Assembly (NCBI RefSeq): GCF_020442045.1
Contig: NZ_JAGRLA010000008.1
Location: 1-52,728, forward strand
Source of the DNA: Bauldia sp.
GTDB taxonomy: Bacteria; Pseudomonadota; Alphaproteobacteria; Rhizobiales; Kaistiaceae
DNA: 52,728 nucleotides
Direction of reading: 5' to 3'
Position numbers and translations under genes: made by a program. The notes beneath the pieces were generated by a model. The model was given only the letters and a program-made list of their open reading frames with translations, was not told the DNA's origin and made no database searches. This document shows positions 14,759 through 22,648 of this stretch, one piece after another; the stretch's first letter is position 1, and each line of letters opens with the position of its first letter.

Positions 14759-16338
14759 TGCTGGCGCCCGCCGCAACCTCCGCTGCCGACGGCGACAACC
14801 CGTCGGCGGCCGGTCGGGATACGCTTGTCGAGTGTCGCGGTCTTGCCAAGGTATTTGGTGCGACCAGGGCGCTAAACGGCGTCACCTTCGACATTCGTCC
14901 GGGCGAGACGCTTGGTCTGCTCGGAGCGAATGGCGCCGGTAAGTCGACGTTGATCAAGATCCTGTCGGCCATGCACCGGCCGACCACTGGCAAGATCTTC
15001 GTCGAAGGCAGGGAATGCGCCTTCCAGTATGCGTCCGACGCGCGCGATGCCGGCATCGCTACCGTCCATCAGAATATCGACGACAATGTCGTCTTCGGCA
15101 TGACGGTCGCCGAAAACCTGCTGCTCGATGAGATTGCCAGGCCCGGTGCCCGGATATTCCTGAACCGGGGGGAGATTCTGCGCCGCGCCAGGGTGATCCA
15201 GGAGAAGCTCGAGCTCGACCTGCCGCTGACTCTCCCGGTCGAGCATCTCGCCCCGAGCCGCCGGCAGGAACTGGCTATCGCGCGTGAGCTCGTCAAGAAT
15301 CCAAAGCTTCTGATCCTTGACGAGCCGACATCGACGCTTTCCGAGCGCGAGGCGCAGAAGCTCTTCGACGCGGTTCAGGAGATGAGGCGGAAAGGGATCG
15401 CGATCCTCTATATCTCGCATCGCATGAGCGAGGTGAAGCTCCTGTGCGACCGGGCGGTGGTGTTGCGCAATGGCATGATCGTGTCGGAGCACCAGTCGCC
15501 GCTGGATACGAAGGCGATCGCGTCTTCGATCCTGGGCGAGCTCGTCCTGTCGACGGTGCGCGGCAGCCGCGAAGGGCGAGGGACCGCCGTCAAGATATCG
15601 GGGATGCGATGCAGGCCGCATTCCCCCGAGGTCAGCTTTTCCATGAAAAAGGGGGAAGTGCTCGGACTCACCGGCTTGATAGGTGCGGGAAAGACCGAGA
15701 TTCTGGAGCAGATTTGCGGGTACCGGCCGCTGGTCTCCGGGGCGATGGAGATCGAGGGCAAGGCGCTCAGGCCCAAGGACGTGGCGGACGCGATGCTCAA
15801 GGGCGTCGTCATGGTGCCGGAGCAGAGAGCGATGCAGTCGATCTTCCCCGGAGACACGCTCTGGCAGCATTGCTCCATCGGCCTGATAAACCTTTTCAGC
15901 CGCGCCGGCTTCATGGAGCGGAGCCGGGAGATCGCGTTTGCGCGTGATGTGATCAAGGCTTTCCGGGTGGTCTGTCCCGGCGCCGAGGCGACCATCGAGG
16001 AGCTCTCCGGCGGCAACCAGCAGAAGCTCCTGGTGGGGCGGTGGCTCCAGCAGGAATGGAGGCTCGTCGTCCTGGACGAACCGTTCCGCGGCATCGACAT
16101 CGGCGCGCGGGGGCTGATCAGCCAGGAGCTCAGGCGCTTCTCCGAACATACGCCGGTTCTGGTCTGCAGTTCCGATCCGGAGGAGGTCATCGAGGTCGCC
16201 GATCGCGTCATCATCATGGTCGACGAGCGCATCGCCCACGAGGACAAGGCGTCAAACCTGACCGCCGACTCGCTTGCGGAAATCATGAGCGGCGCCGCTT
16301 TCGAAGGCGGCTTGCAGCCAATTGGGGAGGCCTCCTGA
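14758..16338 (+). CDS. Ribose-type ABC importer, double ATPase 1
   Basis: This 526-residue protein has two ABC domains, as in RbsA/MglA. Domain 1 has Walker A GANGAGKST, a degenerate signature (LAPSRRQELAIAREL) and Walker B LLILDEPTSTLS. Domain 2 has a shortened Walker A (GLIGAGKTE), a full signature LSGGNQQKLLVGRWL and Walker B LVVLDEPFRGID. One weak and one strong signature is normal for this family. The start overlaps the binding-protein stop and the stop overlaps the permease start, so the three are coupled. Confidence 0.93.
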   Translation: MLAPAATSAADGDNPSAAGRDTLVECRGLAKVFGATRALNGVTFDIRPGETLGLLGANGAGKSTLIKILSAMHRPTTGKIFVEGRECAFQYASDARDAGIATVHQNIDDNVVFGMTVAENLLLDEIARPGARIFLNRGEILRRARVIQEKLELDLPLTLPVEHLAPSRRQELAIARELVKNPKLLILDEPTSTLSEREAQKLFDAVQEMRRKGIAILYISHRMSEVKLLCDRAVVLRNGMIVSEHQSPLDTKAIASSILGELVLSTVRGSREGRGTAVKISGMRCRPHSPEVSFSMKKGEVLGLTGLIGAGKTEILEQICGYRPLVSGAMEIEGKALRPKDVADAMLKGVVMVPEQRAMQSIFPGDTLWQHCSIGLINLFSRAGFMERSREIAFARDVIKAFRVVCPGAEATIEELSGGNQQKLLVGRWLQQEWRLVVLDEPFRGIDIGARGLISQELRRFSEHTPVLVCSSDPEEVIEVADRVIIMVDERIAHEDKASNLTADSLAEIMSGAAFEGGLQPIGEAS

Positions 16339-17378
16339 TGGCCGATACATCTGCGCGGCAGACCGGGGCAGGGACGAACGAATATTCGCGGCCTGACGGG
16401 TTCGAACGAGGCAAGGCATTCGTCTACCGGTACGGCCTCCTCACCGTGCTGGTCGTGATGATCGCCTATTTCAGCGCGACGCAGCCATTCTTCCGCACCT
16501 TCGCGAATGCGATGATCATCCTGCAGGCCGCATCCATCGTCGCCGTGGTCGGCCTCGGATGCACTGTTTCGATGACGGTGGGCGGGTTCGACCTGTCGGT
16601 CGGATCGGCGATGAGCCTGTCGATCATGGCGGCCGCCGCCGCGATGGTGATCGGCGATGTCGGCGGCGTTCCCGCCATCCTGATCGGCATCCTGGCCGGG
16701 CTCGCGGTCGGAGTGTTCAACTCGCTTCTCATCGTTCTGGCGCGGGTGCCCGATCTCGTCGCAACGCTCTCGACGCTCTTCCTCGTCAACGGGCTGACGC
16801 TGATGGGCGTGAGCGGCCAGTCGGTTGCCGAGGGCATGGCGTGGAACGGCACGACGACCAGCGGAAAGTTCGCCCCGATCTTCAAATGGCTGGGCTCCGG
16901 CAAGGTCGTCTCGATCCCGTCATCGGTCATCGTGGCGGGGTTGGTCTTCCTCTTCGTGGTGGGCCTCCTGAACTACACCCGCTGGGGACGCGCCTTCTAC
17001 GCGGTCGGCGGCAACCCGATCGCTGCTGCGGCGGCAGGCATTCGTGTCGCCCGCTACAGGGTATCCGCCTACCTGATCTCCGGCGGGCTCGCGGCGATCG
17101 CCGGTCTGATGCTTGCCGCCCGGTCGAACCGCGGCGACGTCAATGTCGGTGACCCCTACCTCCTGCAGGCGGTCTCGGCGGCGCTGGTCGGCTACGCGGT
17201 ACTCGGCGCCAACAAGCCCAATGCATTCGGCACGCTGATCGGCGCCGTCTTCGTCGCCGTGCTGATCAACGGGCTGACCATGTTCAATTTTCCCTATTAC
17301 GCGCAGAGCTTCGTGCAGGGCGTGCTGCTCGTCGTCGCCCTTCTCATGTCCTACACGCTCGGTCCGCGCCGGCGCTGA
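16338..17378 (+). CDS. Ribose-type ABC importer, permease 1
   Basis: A 346-residue RbsC-type permease with eight to ten membrane helices after a hydrophilic start of about 30 residues. Family features are SMTVGGFDLSVGSAMSLS, the coupling segment TRWGRAFYAVGGNPIAAAAAGI and GYAVLGANKPNAFGTLIGA. The ATG at 16338 overlaps the ATPase stop by one base. Only one permease gene is present here, so it probably works as a homodimer, unlike the second importer, which has two permease genes. Confidence 0.92.
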   Translation: MADTSARQTGAGTNEYSRPDGFERGKAFVYRYGLLTVLVVMIAYFSATQPFFRTFANAMIILQAASIVAVVGLGCTVSMTVGGFDLSVGSAMSLSIMAAAAAMVIGDVGGVPAILIGILAGLAVGVFNSLLIVLARVPDLVATLSTLFLVNGLTLMGVSGQSVAEGMAWNGTTTSGKFAPIFKWLGSGKVVSIPSSVIVAGLVFLFVVGLLNYTRWGRAFYAVGGNPIAAAAAGIRVARYRVSAYLISGGLAAIAGLMLAARSNRGDVNVGDPYLLQAVSAALVGYAVLGANKPNAFGTLIGAVFVAVLINGLTMFNFPYYAQSFVQGVLLVVALLMSYTLGPRRR

Positions 17379-17411
17379 AGCCAATTCCCAGGAACCCGAT
17401 TGGAGAGTTGC

Positions 17412-18209
17412 ATGTCGAGACTAGCTGTACCGGACATCCGGAAGAATCTCTTCGACGTTACCGACAAGGTGGTCGCGATCACCGGCGCCGGGCAGGGGAT
17501 CGGCCGTGTCCTTGCGATCGGCTTCGCGTCGGCCGGCGCGAAGGTGGTCATGGTGGATCTCAGCGCCGACCTGCTGAAGGAATCCGAGGCGATCGTCAGG
17601 GAAATCACGCCGGATGTTGCGGCGGTCGCGACGGACGTCTCTGCCGAGGATGCGCCGGAGAAGATCGTCGAGGCCTGCATGAAGCTCGGTGGCCGGGTCG
17701 ATTGCCTGATCAACAATGCGGGGATCATGTCCTACACCGATCCGCGCACGATCACCGACGACGAATTCGATCGGATGATCAGGATCAACCTCAAGGCACC
17801 CGTCCGCATCATGCGCGCCGTCCTGCCGGTGATGGAGAAGCAAGGCTCGGGGTCGGTGATCAATATCGGCTCGTCGTGGTCCTCACGCGCCTCGATGTTC
17901 AACCAGTCGGGCGGCGGCGTCGATTATTGCGCCGCCAAGTCGGCGCTTCAGTCCTATACCCGCGGCGCCGCGCAGAACCTGGCCGAGCATCAGGTCCGGC
18001 TGAATGCCATCGCGCCCGGCGGCGTCGACACGCCGATGCACGCGCACCATCGCGATTTCCTGATGGAATACGAGAAGTATATCCCGCTCGGCCGCATGAC
18101 CGTCGCCGAGGACCTGGTCGGGACGGCGCTGTTCCTGGCGTCGGACGCCTCGACCTACATCACCGGACAAACGATCCATGTGAATGGCGGCATGATCATG
18201 GTGGATTGA
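17412..18209 (+). CDS. Short-chain dehydrogenase/reductase
   Basis: A 265-residue classical SDR with nucleotide-binding TGAGQGIGR near residue 25, INNAG near residue 102, catalytic Ser in INIGSSWSSR, and active-site YCAAK (Y and K four residues apart). An Asp after the second strand (MVDLSAD) favours NAD over NADP. The ATG at 17412 is preceded by GGAGAG. It follows the importer by 33 bases and probably oxidises a hydroxyl group of the imported compound to a ketone. The substrate is not readable from sequence. Confidence 0.92.
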   Translation: MSRLAVPDIRKNLFDVTDKVVAITGAGQGIGRVLAIGFASAGAKVVMVDLSADLLKESEAIVREITPDVAAVATDVSAEDAPEKIVEACMKLGGRVDCLINNAGIMSYTDPRTITDDEFDRMIRINLKAPVRIMRAVLPVMEKQGSGSVINIGSSWSSRASMFNQSGGGVDYCAAKSALQSYTRGAAQNLAEHQVRLNAIAPGGVDTPMHAHHRDFLMEYEKYIPLGRMTVAEDLVGTALFLASDASTYITGQTIHVNGGMIMVD

Positions 18210-18253
18210 GCCGCCATCGATCCTGCTCCCCGAAAAGACAAGGGCATTAGTGG

Positions 18254-19090
18254 ATGTATACGCGCCAACAGGTGCTTGCGCGGCTCAGGAAGACCCTGGA
18301 CGAAGGGCGCCCGATCATCGGGTCGGGCGCGGGAACCGGCATCTCCGCCAAGTTCGCGGAACGCGGCGGGGCCGACCTGATTCTAATCTACAATTCCGGA
18401 CGCTACCGGATGGCCGGCCACGGATCGAATGCCGGGCTTCTCGCCATCGGCGACGCCAATGCGATCGTCGTCGAGATGGGCGAGCGGGACGTGCTGCCGG
18501 TCGTCAGGGAGACGCCGGTCATCGCCGGCGTGAACGGGACCGATCCGACGCGGGTCATGCCCCGTTTCCTTGCCGGCCTCCCGCCGATGGGCTTTTCCGG
18601 CGTCATCAATTTCCCCTCGCACGGGATCATCGATGGCCGCTGGCGCGAAAGCCTCGAGGCGACCGGCTTCGGCTACGACAAGGAAGTCGAGATGATCGCC
18701 GAGGCGCGCCGGCAGGACCAGTTCACGCTGGCATATTGCTTCACGCCCGACGAGGGCGCGCGGATGACCCGGGCGGGCGTCGACGTGGTCGTCGCCCATA
18801 TGGGACTGACCACCGGCGGATCGATCGGTGCATCGGACAGCTTCTCGCGGACGGTCGCCGACTCGGTCGAACTCACCAGGGCAATCGCCGAGGCATCACG
18901 GGCCGTGCGCGGGGATGTGATGGTCGTGACCCATGGCGGGCCGCTGGAATCTCCCGACGACGCCCGGGCGGTGATCGTCGGCGCTCGGATCGAAGGCTTC
19001 ATCGGGGCCTCCACGATGGAGCGCCTGCCGGTCGAGACAGCGATCGAGGACACCGTCCGCGGCTTCAAAGAGATCAGTCTCGAAAGGTAG
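18254..19090 (+). CDS. Phosphoenolpyruvate hydrolase-like TIM-barrel protein
   Basis: A 278-residue protein of the PEP-hydrolase/phosphoenolpyruvate mutase-like TIM-barrel family (PF09370 type). Features are PIIGSGAGTGISAKFAERGGADLILIYNSGRYRM (N-terminal, residues 20-53), FSGVINFPSHGIIDG, and AHMGLTTGGSIGA near the C-terminal third. The family is almost always found beside, or fused to, a Tm-1-like (UPF0261) protein, as here 4 bases downstream. The enzymatic activity of the pair is not established. Its place in an importer/SDR/monooxygenase operon indicates a catabolic rather than regulatory job. Confidence 0.85.
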   Translation: MYTRQQVLARLRKTLDEGRPIIGSGAGTGISAKFAERGGADLILIYNSGRYRMAGHGSNAGLLAIGDANAIVVEMGERDVLPVVRETPVIAGVNGTDPTRVMPRFLAGLPPMGFSGVINFPSHGIIDGRWRESLEATGFGYDKEVEMIAEARRQDQFTLAYCFTPDEGARMTRAGVDVVVAHMGLTTGGSIGASDSFSRTVADSVELTRAIAEASRAVRGDVMVVTHGGPLESPDDARAVIVGARIEGFIGASTMERLPVETAIEDTVRGFKEISLER

Positions 19091-19094
19091 AGCG

Positions 19095-20339
19095 ATGAGT
19101 CGCGTAGTCATCGCCGGGTCATTCGACACCAAGGCCGAACCACTCGGCCTGTTGATCCGCCTCCTGCGGGATCGGGACGAGGATCCCGTCGTCATCGACA
19201 CGTCCGTCTTTGCGGGTGATCCGGCAGCGACCTATCCGGCGTCTGTGGTGGCCGAACGCGCCGGAATGTCGCACGGCGACCTGCCATCGCTGGGCCGCGC
19301 CGATGCGGTGGCGGCCATGTCGCGCGGTACGGCGGCGATCCTTTCGGAACTGCATGAGCGGCGGGAGGTGGGGGCGCTCGTGTGCATGGGGGGCTCGAAC
19401 GCGGCCTCGGTCTTTTCTGCCCTGGTGCCGTCGTTGCCGCTCGGCATCCCGAAGATCGTGATGGCGACGTCGGTCGCCGGCGACACCCGGCCGATCGTCG
19501 GCGGAAGCGACGTGGTGATGTTCTACCCGGTCGTCGACGTCGACGGACATAATCCGATCCTGCGGCGGATGATCGAGCGGGTCGCCGCGACGGCGGTGGT
19601 CCTGAAGTCGGCATCTCCCTTGTCCGACGCACCGAAGACGAGGCCGCTCGTGGCGCTGACCATGTATGGCGTCACGACGCCCTGCGTCCAGCGCGTCGCG
19701 AGGCTGCTTGGCGAAGCGGGGGTGGAACCCCTGGTCTTTCATGCCAACGGAGTCGGGGGCAGGTCGGTCGAAGCCTTCGCGCGACACGGTGTCATCGATG
19801 CGGTCGTCGACGCGACGCTTGCGGAAGTCAGCAACGACGTGGTGGGCGGGGCGTTTGGCGCCGGTCCCGACCGGGGGTCGGCCGTGGCGGCTGCCGGGCT
19901 GCCCCAGGTGATCGCGCCCGGCGCCATCGACACGATCGCCTTCGGACCACGACATACCGTTCCCGAACGTTTCAACGACCACGCCATCCTTGCGCATAAC
20001 GAGCTGGTGACGCTGGTCCGCACGACGCCCGACGAATGCCGCGCCATCGGGCGGAGCCTGGCCGAGCGGCTGGGCAAGCCACGGGGACCGGTGGTGGTCT
20101 GCATTCCCCTCGGCGGCACGTCGATGCTCGATACCGAGAATGGCGCCTTCCACGACCCGCGGGCGGTCCGCGCGTTTCGTGATGGGCTGATGGCGGCCGC
20201 CGACGGGCGCATCGAGATCAAGGAAAGCCCACACAACATAATCGATCCGGAATTTGCGGACCTCATGGTCTCCGAGCTCAACCGGATCATGGATATCCCG
20301 AGGTCCGAAAAGGGCGTTTCCGAAGGGTTCTCGACATGA
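19095..20339 (+). CDS. Tm-1-like ATP-binding domain protein (UPF0261)
   Basis: A 414-residue Tm-1-like/UPF0261 protein (PF06792 type), recognised from VIAGSFDTKAEPLGLLIRLLRD at the N-terminus, the glycine-rich MGGSNAASVFSALVPSLPLGIPKIVMAT segment and AVAAAGLPQVIAPGAIDTIAFGP. The plant Tm-1 homologue binds a viral replicase, but the bacterial role is unknown; ATP binding is inferred from the family. It is coupled to the PEP-hydrolase-like gene before it and overlaps the monooxygenase gene after it by 4 bases. Confidence 0.87.
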   Translation: MSRVVIAGSFDTKAEPLGLLIRLLRDRDEDPVVIDTSVFAGDPAATYPASVVAERAGMSHGDLPSLGRADAVAAMSRGTAAILSELHERREVGALVCMGGSNAASVFSALVPSLPLGIPKIVMATSVAGDTRPIVGGSDVVMFYPVVDVDGHNPILRRMIERVAATAVVLKSASPLSDAPKTRPLVALTMYGVTTPCVQRVARLLGEAGVEPLVFHANGVGGRSVEAFARHGVIDAVVDATLAEVSNDVVGGAFGAGPDRGSAVAAAGLPQVIAPGAIDTIAFGPRHTVPERFNDHAILAHNELVTLVRTTPDECRAIGRSLAERLGKPRGPVVVCIPLGGTSMLDTENGAFHDPRAVRAFRDGLMAAADGRIEIKESPHNIIDPEFADLMVSELNRIMDIPRSEKGVSEGFST

Positions 20340-21847
20340 CGAAGGGATCGGTGGCGATCGTCGGCGGCGGTATCGGAGGTCTTTCCGCCGCCCGCTATCT
20401 CAGGAGCCAGGGTTTCACGCCCACCGTGTTCGAAAGCCATTCCGACATTGGTGGCCAATGGAATACGGCGAACCCGCATTCCGGCGTCTGGCCGACCATG
20501 CGGACCAACACCGCGAGCTTCGCGACGAAGCTCTCGGACGTGCAATATCCCGACGGCGTCAAGATCTTTCCGTTCAACCACCAGGTCCTCGCGATGGTGA
20601 AGGACATGGTGGAGCGGAATGGCCTCGCTTCCGACATTCGCTGCAACTGCGACGTTACCCGACTGGCCAGGGCTGTCGACGGCTATGAGGTGACCTGGGT
20701 CGAGGACGGCGCCACGCAATCGAAAGTCTTCGACCGTGCCGTGGTGGCTACCGGTCGCTTTGTGAAGCCGGAGATTCCGGAAATCGAAGGGCTGGAGACG
20801 TTCACCGGCGCTGGCGGCGTCACCCACTCGCACCGCTACAAGGAGCCCCTGAAATACCGCGACATGAACATAGTCGTGCTCGGCGGCTCGATCTCGTCGA
20901 TGGAGGTCGCGTCGGATCAGTCGCTGATGGGGGTCGGGCGGGTCTATCTCTCTCAGCGCCGCCAGCGCTACGTGATGCCCAAGATGCTCGCGGGGGTGCC
21001 GCTCGAATATTATGTCTTCACGGTCGAAGGGGCGACCGCGCTCGACCACCTCTCCAAGGAGGAGGCGCTCGCGGGCGCGCAGGAATTCCTTGAGGTATTC
21101 GGCGGAAATCCGGCGCGCTACGGCGCCCCTCCGCCGCATGTCGACATGGCGAAGGCAGGCGTCACCGGCAGCCAGCATTTCCTCAACCTCGTGGCCGAGG
21201 ACCGGATCGACGTCCGTCCCTGGGTGGAGAATATCTCCGGCGACCAGGTGACCTTTGCCGATGGCAGCACCGTCCAGGCCGACGCAATCATCGTCGGGAC
21301 CGGCTTCGACCTCCACCTTCCGTTCCTCTCGGAAGAGATCGCGCGCACGATCAACCTGACGAAGAGCAGCCTGGAGCTGATGGAATTCACCTTTCATTCC
21401 GACCTGCCGGGCCTTGCATTCATCGGACTCTGGTCGCAGCTCGGCCCCTACCCGGTCGTCCTCGAGCAACAGGCGCGCTGGGTCGCCTATAGCTGGGGGG
21501 GAGAGGTCCCCGGCCCGACGATCGAGGAGATGCGCCTGGGTGTCCGGGATTCGGTCATCCAGGGACACCACCGGGAATACCGCCAGCAGCATGAGATGGC
21601 AGTCCGTTTCGCCAGGCTGGCGGGCGTGATGCCGGATGCCGGTGACGATCGGGAGCTGGCCGTCATTCTCGAGAAGTCGCCGGCGATGGGCGAAACCTTC
21701 CGGGTGTCCGGGCCCGATGCGGATCCGCGGGCGGCGGAGCGGATCAAGCGGCTCTTCTGGTTCTATGCGCCGATCCCGCTTAAGCGCGAATTGTGCGCCG
21801 AGCTCGGGCTCGACCTCGACGGCGTCCAGGCCGTTGCTGCCGAGTGA
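20336..21847 (+). CDS. Flavin-containing monooxygenase (Baeyer-Villiger/FMO type)
   Basis: A 503-residue flavoprotein monooxygenase. The FAD site IVGGGIGGLSAARYL is at the N-terminus, followed by GGQWNTANPHSGVWP, the FMO-type fingerprint FTGAGGVTHSHRY near residue 156, a second nucleotide site VVLGGSISSMEVA and the ATG-like GTGFDLHLPFL motif. Such enzymes insert oxygen into ketones or oxidise N or S with NADPH and O2. Following an SDR, conversion of an alcohol to a ketone and then to an ester or lactone is a reasonable scheme. It is the last gene of the importer 1 operon and is followed by a strong hairpin. Confidence 0.87.
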   Translation: MTKGSVAIVGGGIGGLSAARYLRSQGFTPTVFESHSDIGGQWNTANPHSGVWPTMRTNTASFATKLSDVQYPDGVKIFPFNHQVLAMVKDMVERNGLASDIRCNCDVTRLARAVDGYEVTWVEDGATQSKVFDRAVVATGRFVKPEIPEIEGLETFTGAGGVTHSHRYKEPLKYRDMNIVVLGGSISSMEVASDQSLMGVGRVYLSQRRQRYVMPKMLAGVPLEYYVFTVEGATALDHLSKEEALAGAQEFLEVFGGNPARYGAPPPHVDMAKAGVTGSQHFLNLVAEDRIDVRPWVENISGDQVTFADGSTVQADAIIVGTGFDLHLPFLSEEIARTINLTKSSLELMEFTFHSDLPGLAFIGLWSQLGPYPVVLEQQARWVAYSWGGEVPGPTIEEMRLGVRDSVIQGHHREYRQQHEMAVRFARLAGVMPDAGDDRELAVILEKSPAMGETFRVSGPDADPRAAERIKRLFWFYAPIPLKRELCAELGLDLDGVQAVAAE

Positions 21848-21874
21848 TGGTGGCCGCCGTCACATATGGCGGCA

Positions 21875-21909
21875 CCACCGGGCCGCGCATCCTCCCCGCG
21901 GCCCGGTGG
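21875..21909. terminator. Strong bidirectional hairpin between convergent genes
   Basis: A perfect 13-base stem (CCACCGGGCCGCG with its complement) and a 9-base loop lie between the convergent ends of the monooxygenase (21847) and the TetR gene (21919). A weaker GCCGCC/GGCGGC hairpin precedes it at 21854-21872. There is no long T-tract, but the position and stem fit a terminator for both operons. Confidence 0.65.
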
Positions 21910-21918
21910 CCCGGCTCG

Positions 21919-22527
21919 CTATTCCTTGCCGGTGCTGACGGCGGCAAGGACGATGTTCGCGAAGTCGCGCGCAATGTCCTTGCTGGTCGCGGGGCCGTTC
22001 GTCTTCACCCAAAGGAAAGAGTAGAAATACATGCCGAGGAGCGCCTTGGTCTCGAGCCGCGAAACGACACGGCATTCCCCGCGCTCGGCGCCCTCGGCAA
22101 GGGTCCTCTCCCAGACGCGCTGATAGTCGGAATGGAGTTGGAGGACGCTGTCCCGCGTCTCGATCCCAAGCGAATGCACTTCGCGATAGCAAACCGTCAT
22201 GGCGGCGCGGCTGTGGAACATCGTCTCGGTGAAGGATTCCGACAGCGCGACGATGCGTTCGCGCGTGTCCGCGACGCGTTCCAGAATGTGGTTCGCCGAC
22301 GCGTTGAGCTGCATCATGTACTCGGTCATGATCGAGTACAGCAGCTCCTCCTTCGAGCCGATGTGGTAGTAAAGGGCGCCCTTGCCGAGACCGGCGACCT
22401 CTCCGACTTCGCTGATGCCGACGCTGCCGTAGCCCTTCCGGGCGAAGAGGTCGGCGGCCCGATCCATGATTTCGCGCTTGGTCTTCGAAATCTTGGGCGG
22501 CATTGCGTGAGTTTCGGCGCCTGCCAT
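21919..22527 (-). CDS. TetR-family repressor, candidate regulator of the island
   Basis: A 202-residue TetR-family protein. The N-terminal helix-turn-helix is clear: ISKTKREIMDRAADLFARKG, then VAGLGKGALYYHIGSKEELLYS. The C-terminal ligand domain is of the acyl-CoA/fatty-acid-responsive type by general look (YMMQLNASANHILERVADTRERI), but the ligand is unknown. I chose the ATG at 22527, with AGGAAGG about 14 bases upstream; MPPKISK at 22503 is an alternative. It is the only TetR gene in the window and is divergent from the pseudoenzyme gene. It is the natural candidate for the GTACCGAYCGGTCGGTAC-type sites. I see no such site in its own upstream region. Confidence 0.9.
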   Translation of the reverse strand: MAGAETHAMPPKISKTKREIMDRAADLFARKGYGSVGISEVGEVAGLGKGALYYHIGSKEELLYSIMTEYMMQLNASANHILERVADTRERIVALSESFTETMFHSRAAMTVCYREVHSLGIETRDSVLQLHSDYQRVWERTLAEGAERGECRVVSRLETKALLGMYFYSFLWVKTNGPATSKDIARDFANIVLAAVSTGKE

Positions 22528-22648
22528 CGGTCCGTCGAGTCCTTCCTGCGGTGGCGAAAAAAGCGTGACGCACCGCTGCGTCGCAATATGCCGATTTTCA
22601 GGAAGATATCCAGTTCGGTTCGAAGAGTCCGGCCGGGAGGGATGTCGG

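Noticed and set aside
19739..21592. 617-codon open frame on the minus strand
   Set aside because: Antisense to the Tm-1-like and monooxygenase genes, with composition typical of shadow frames (Arg, Asp, His rich) and no recognisable motif.
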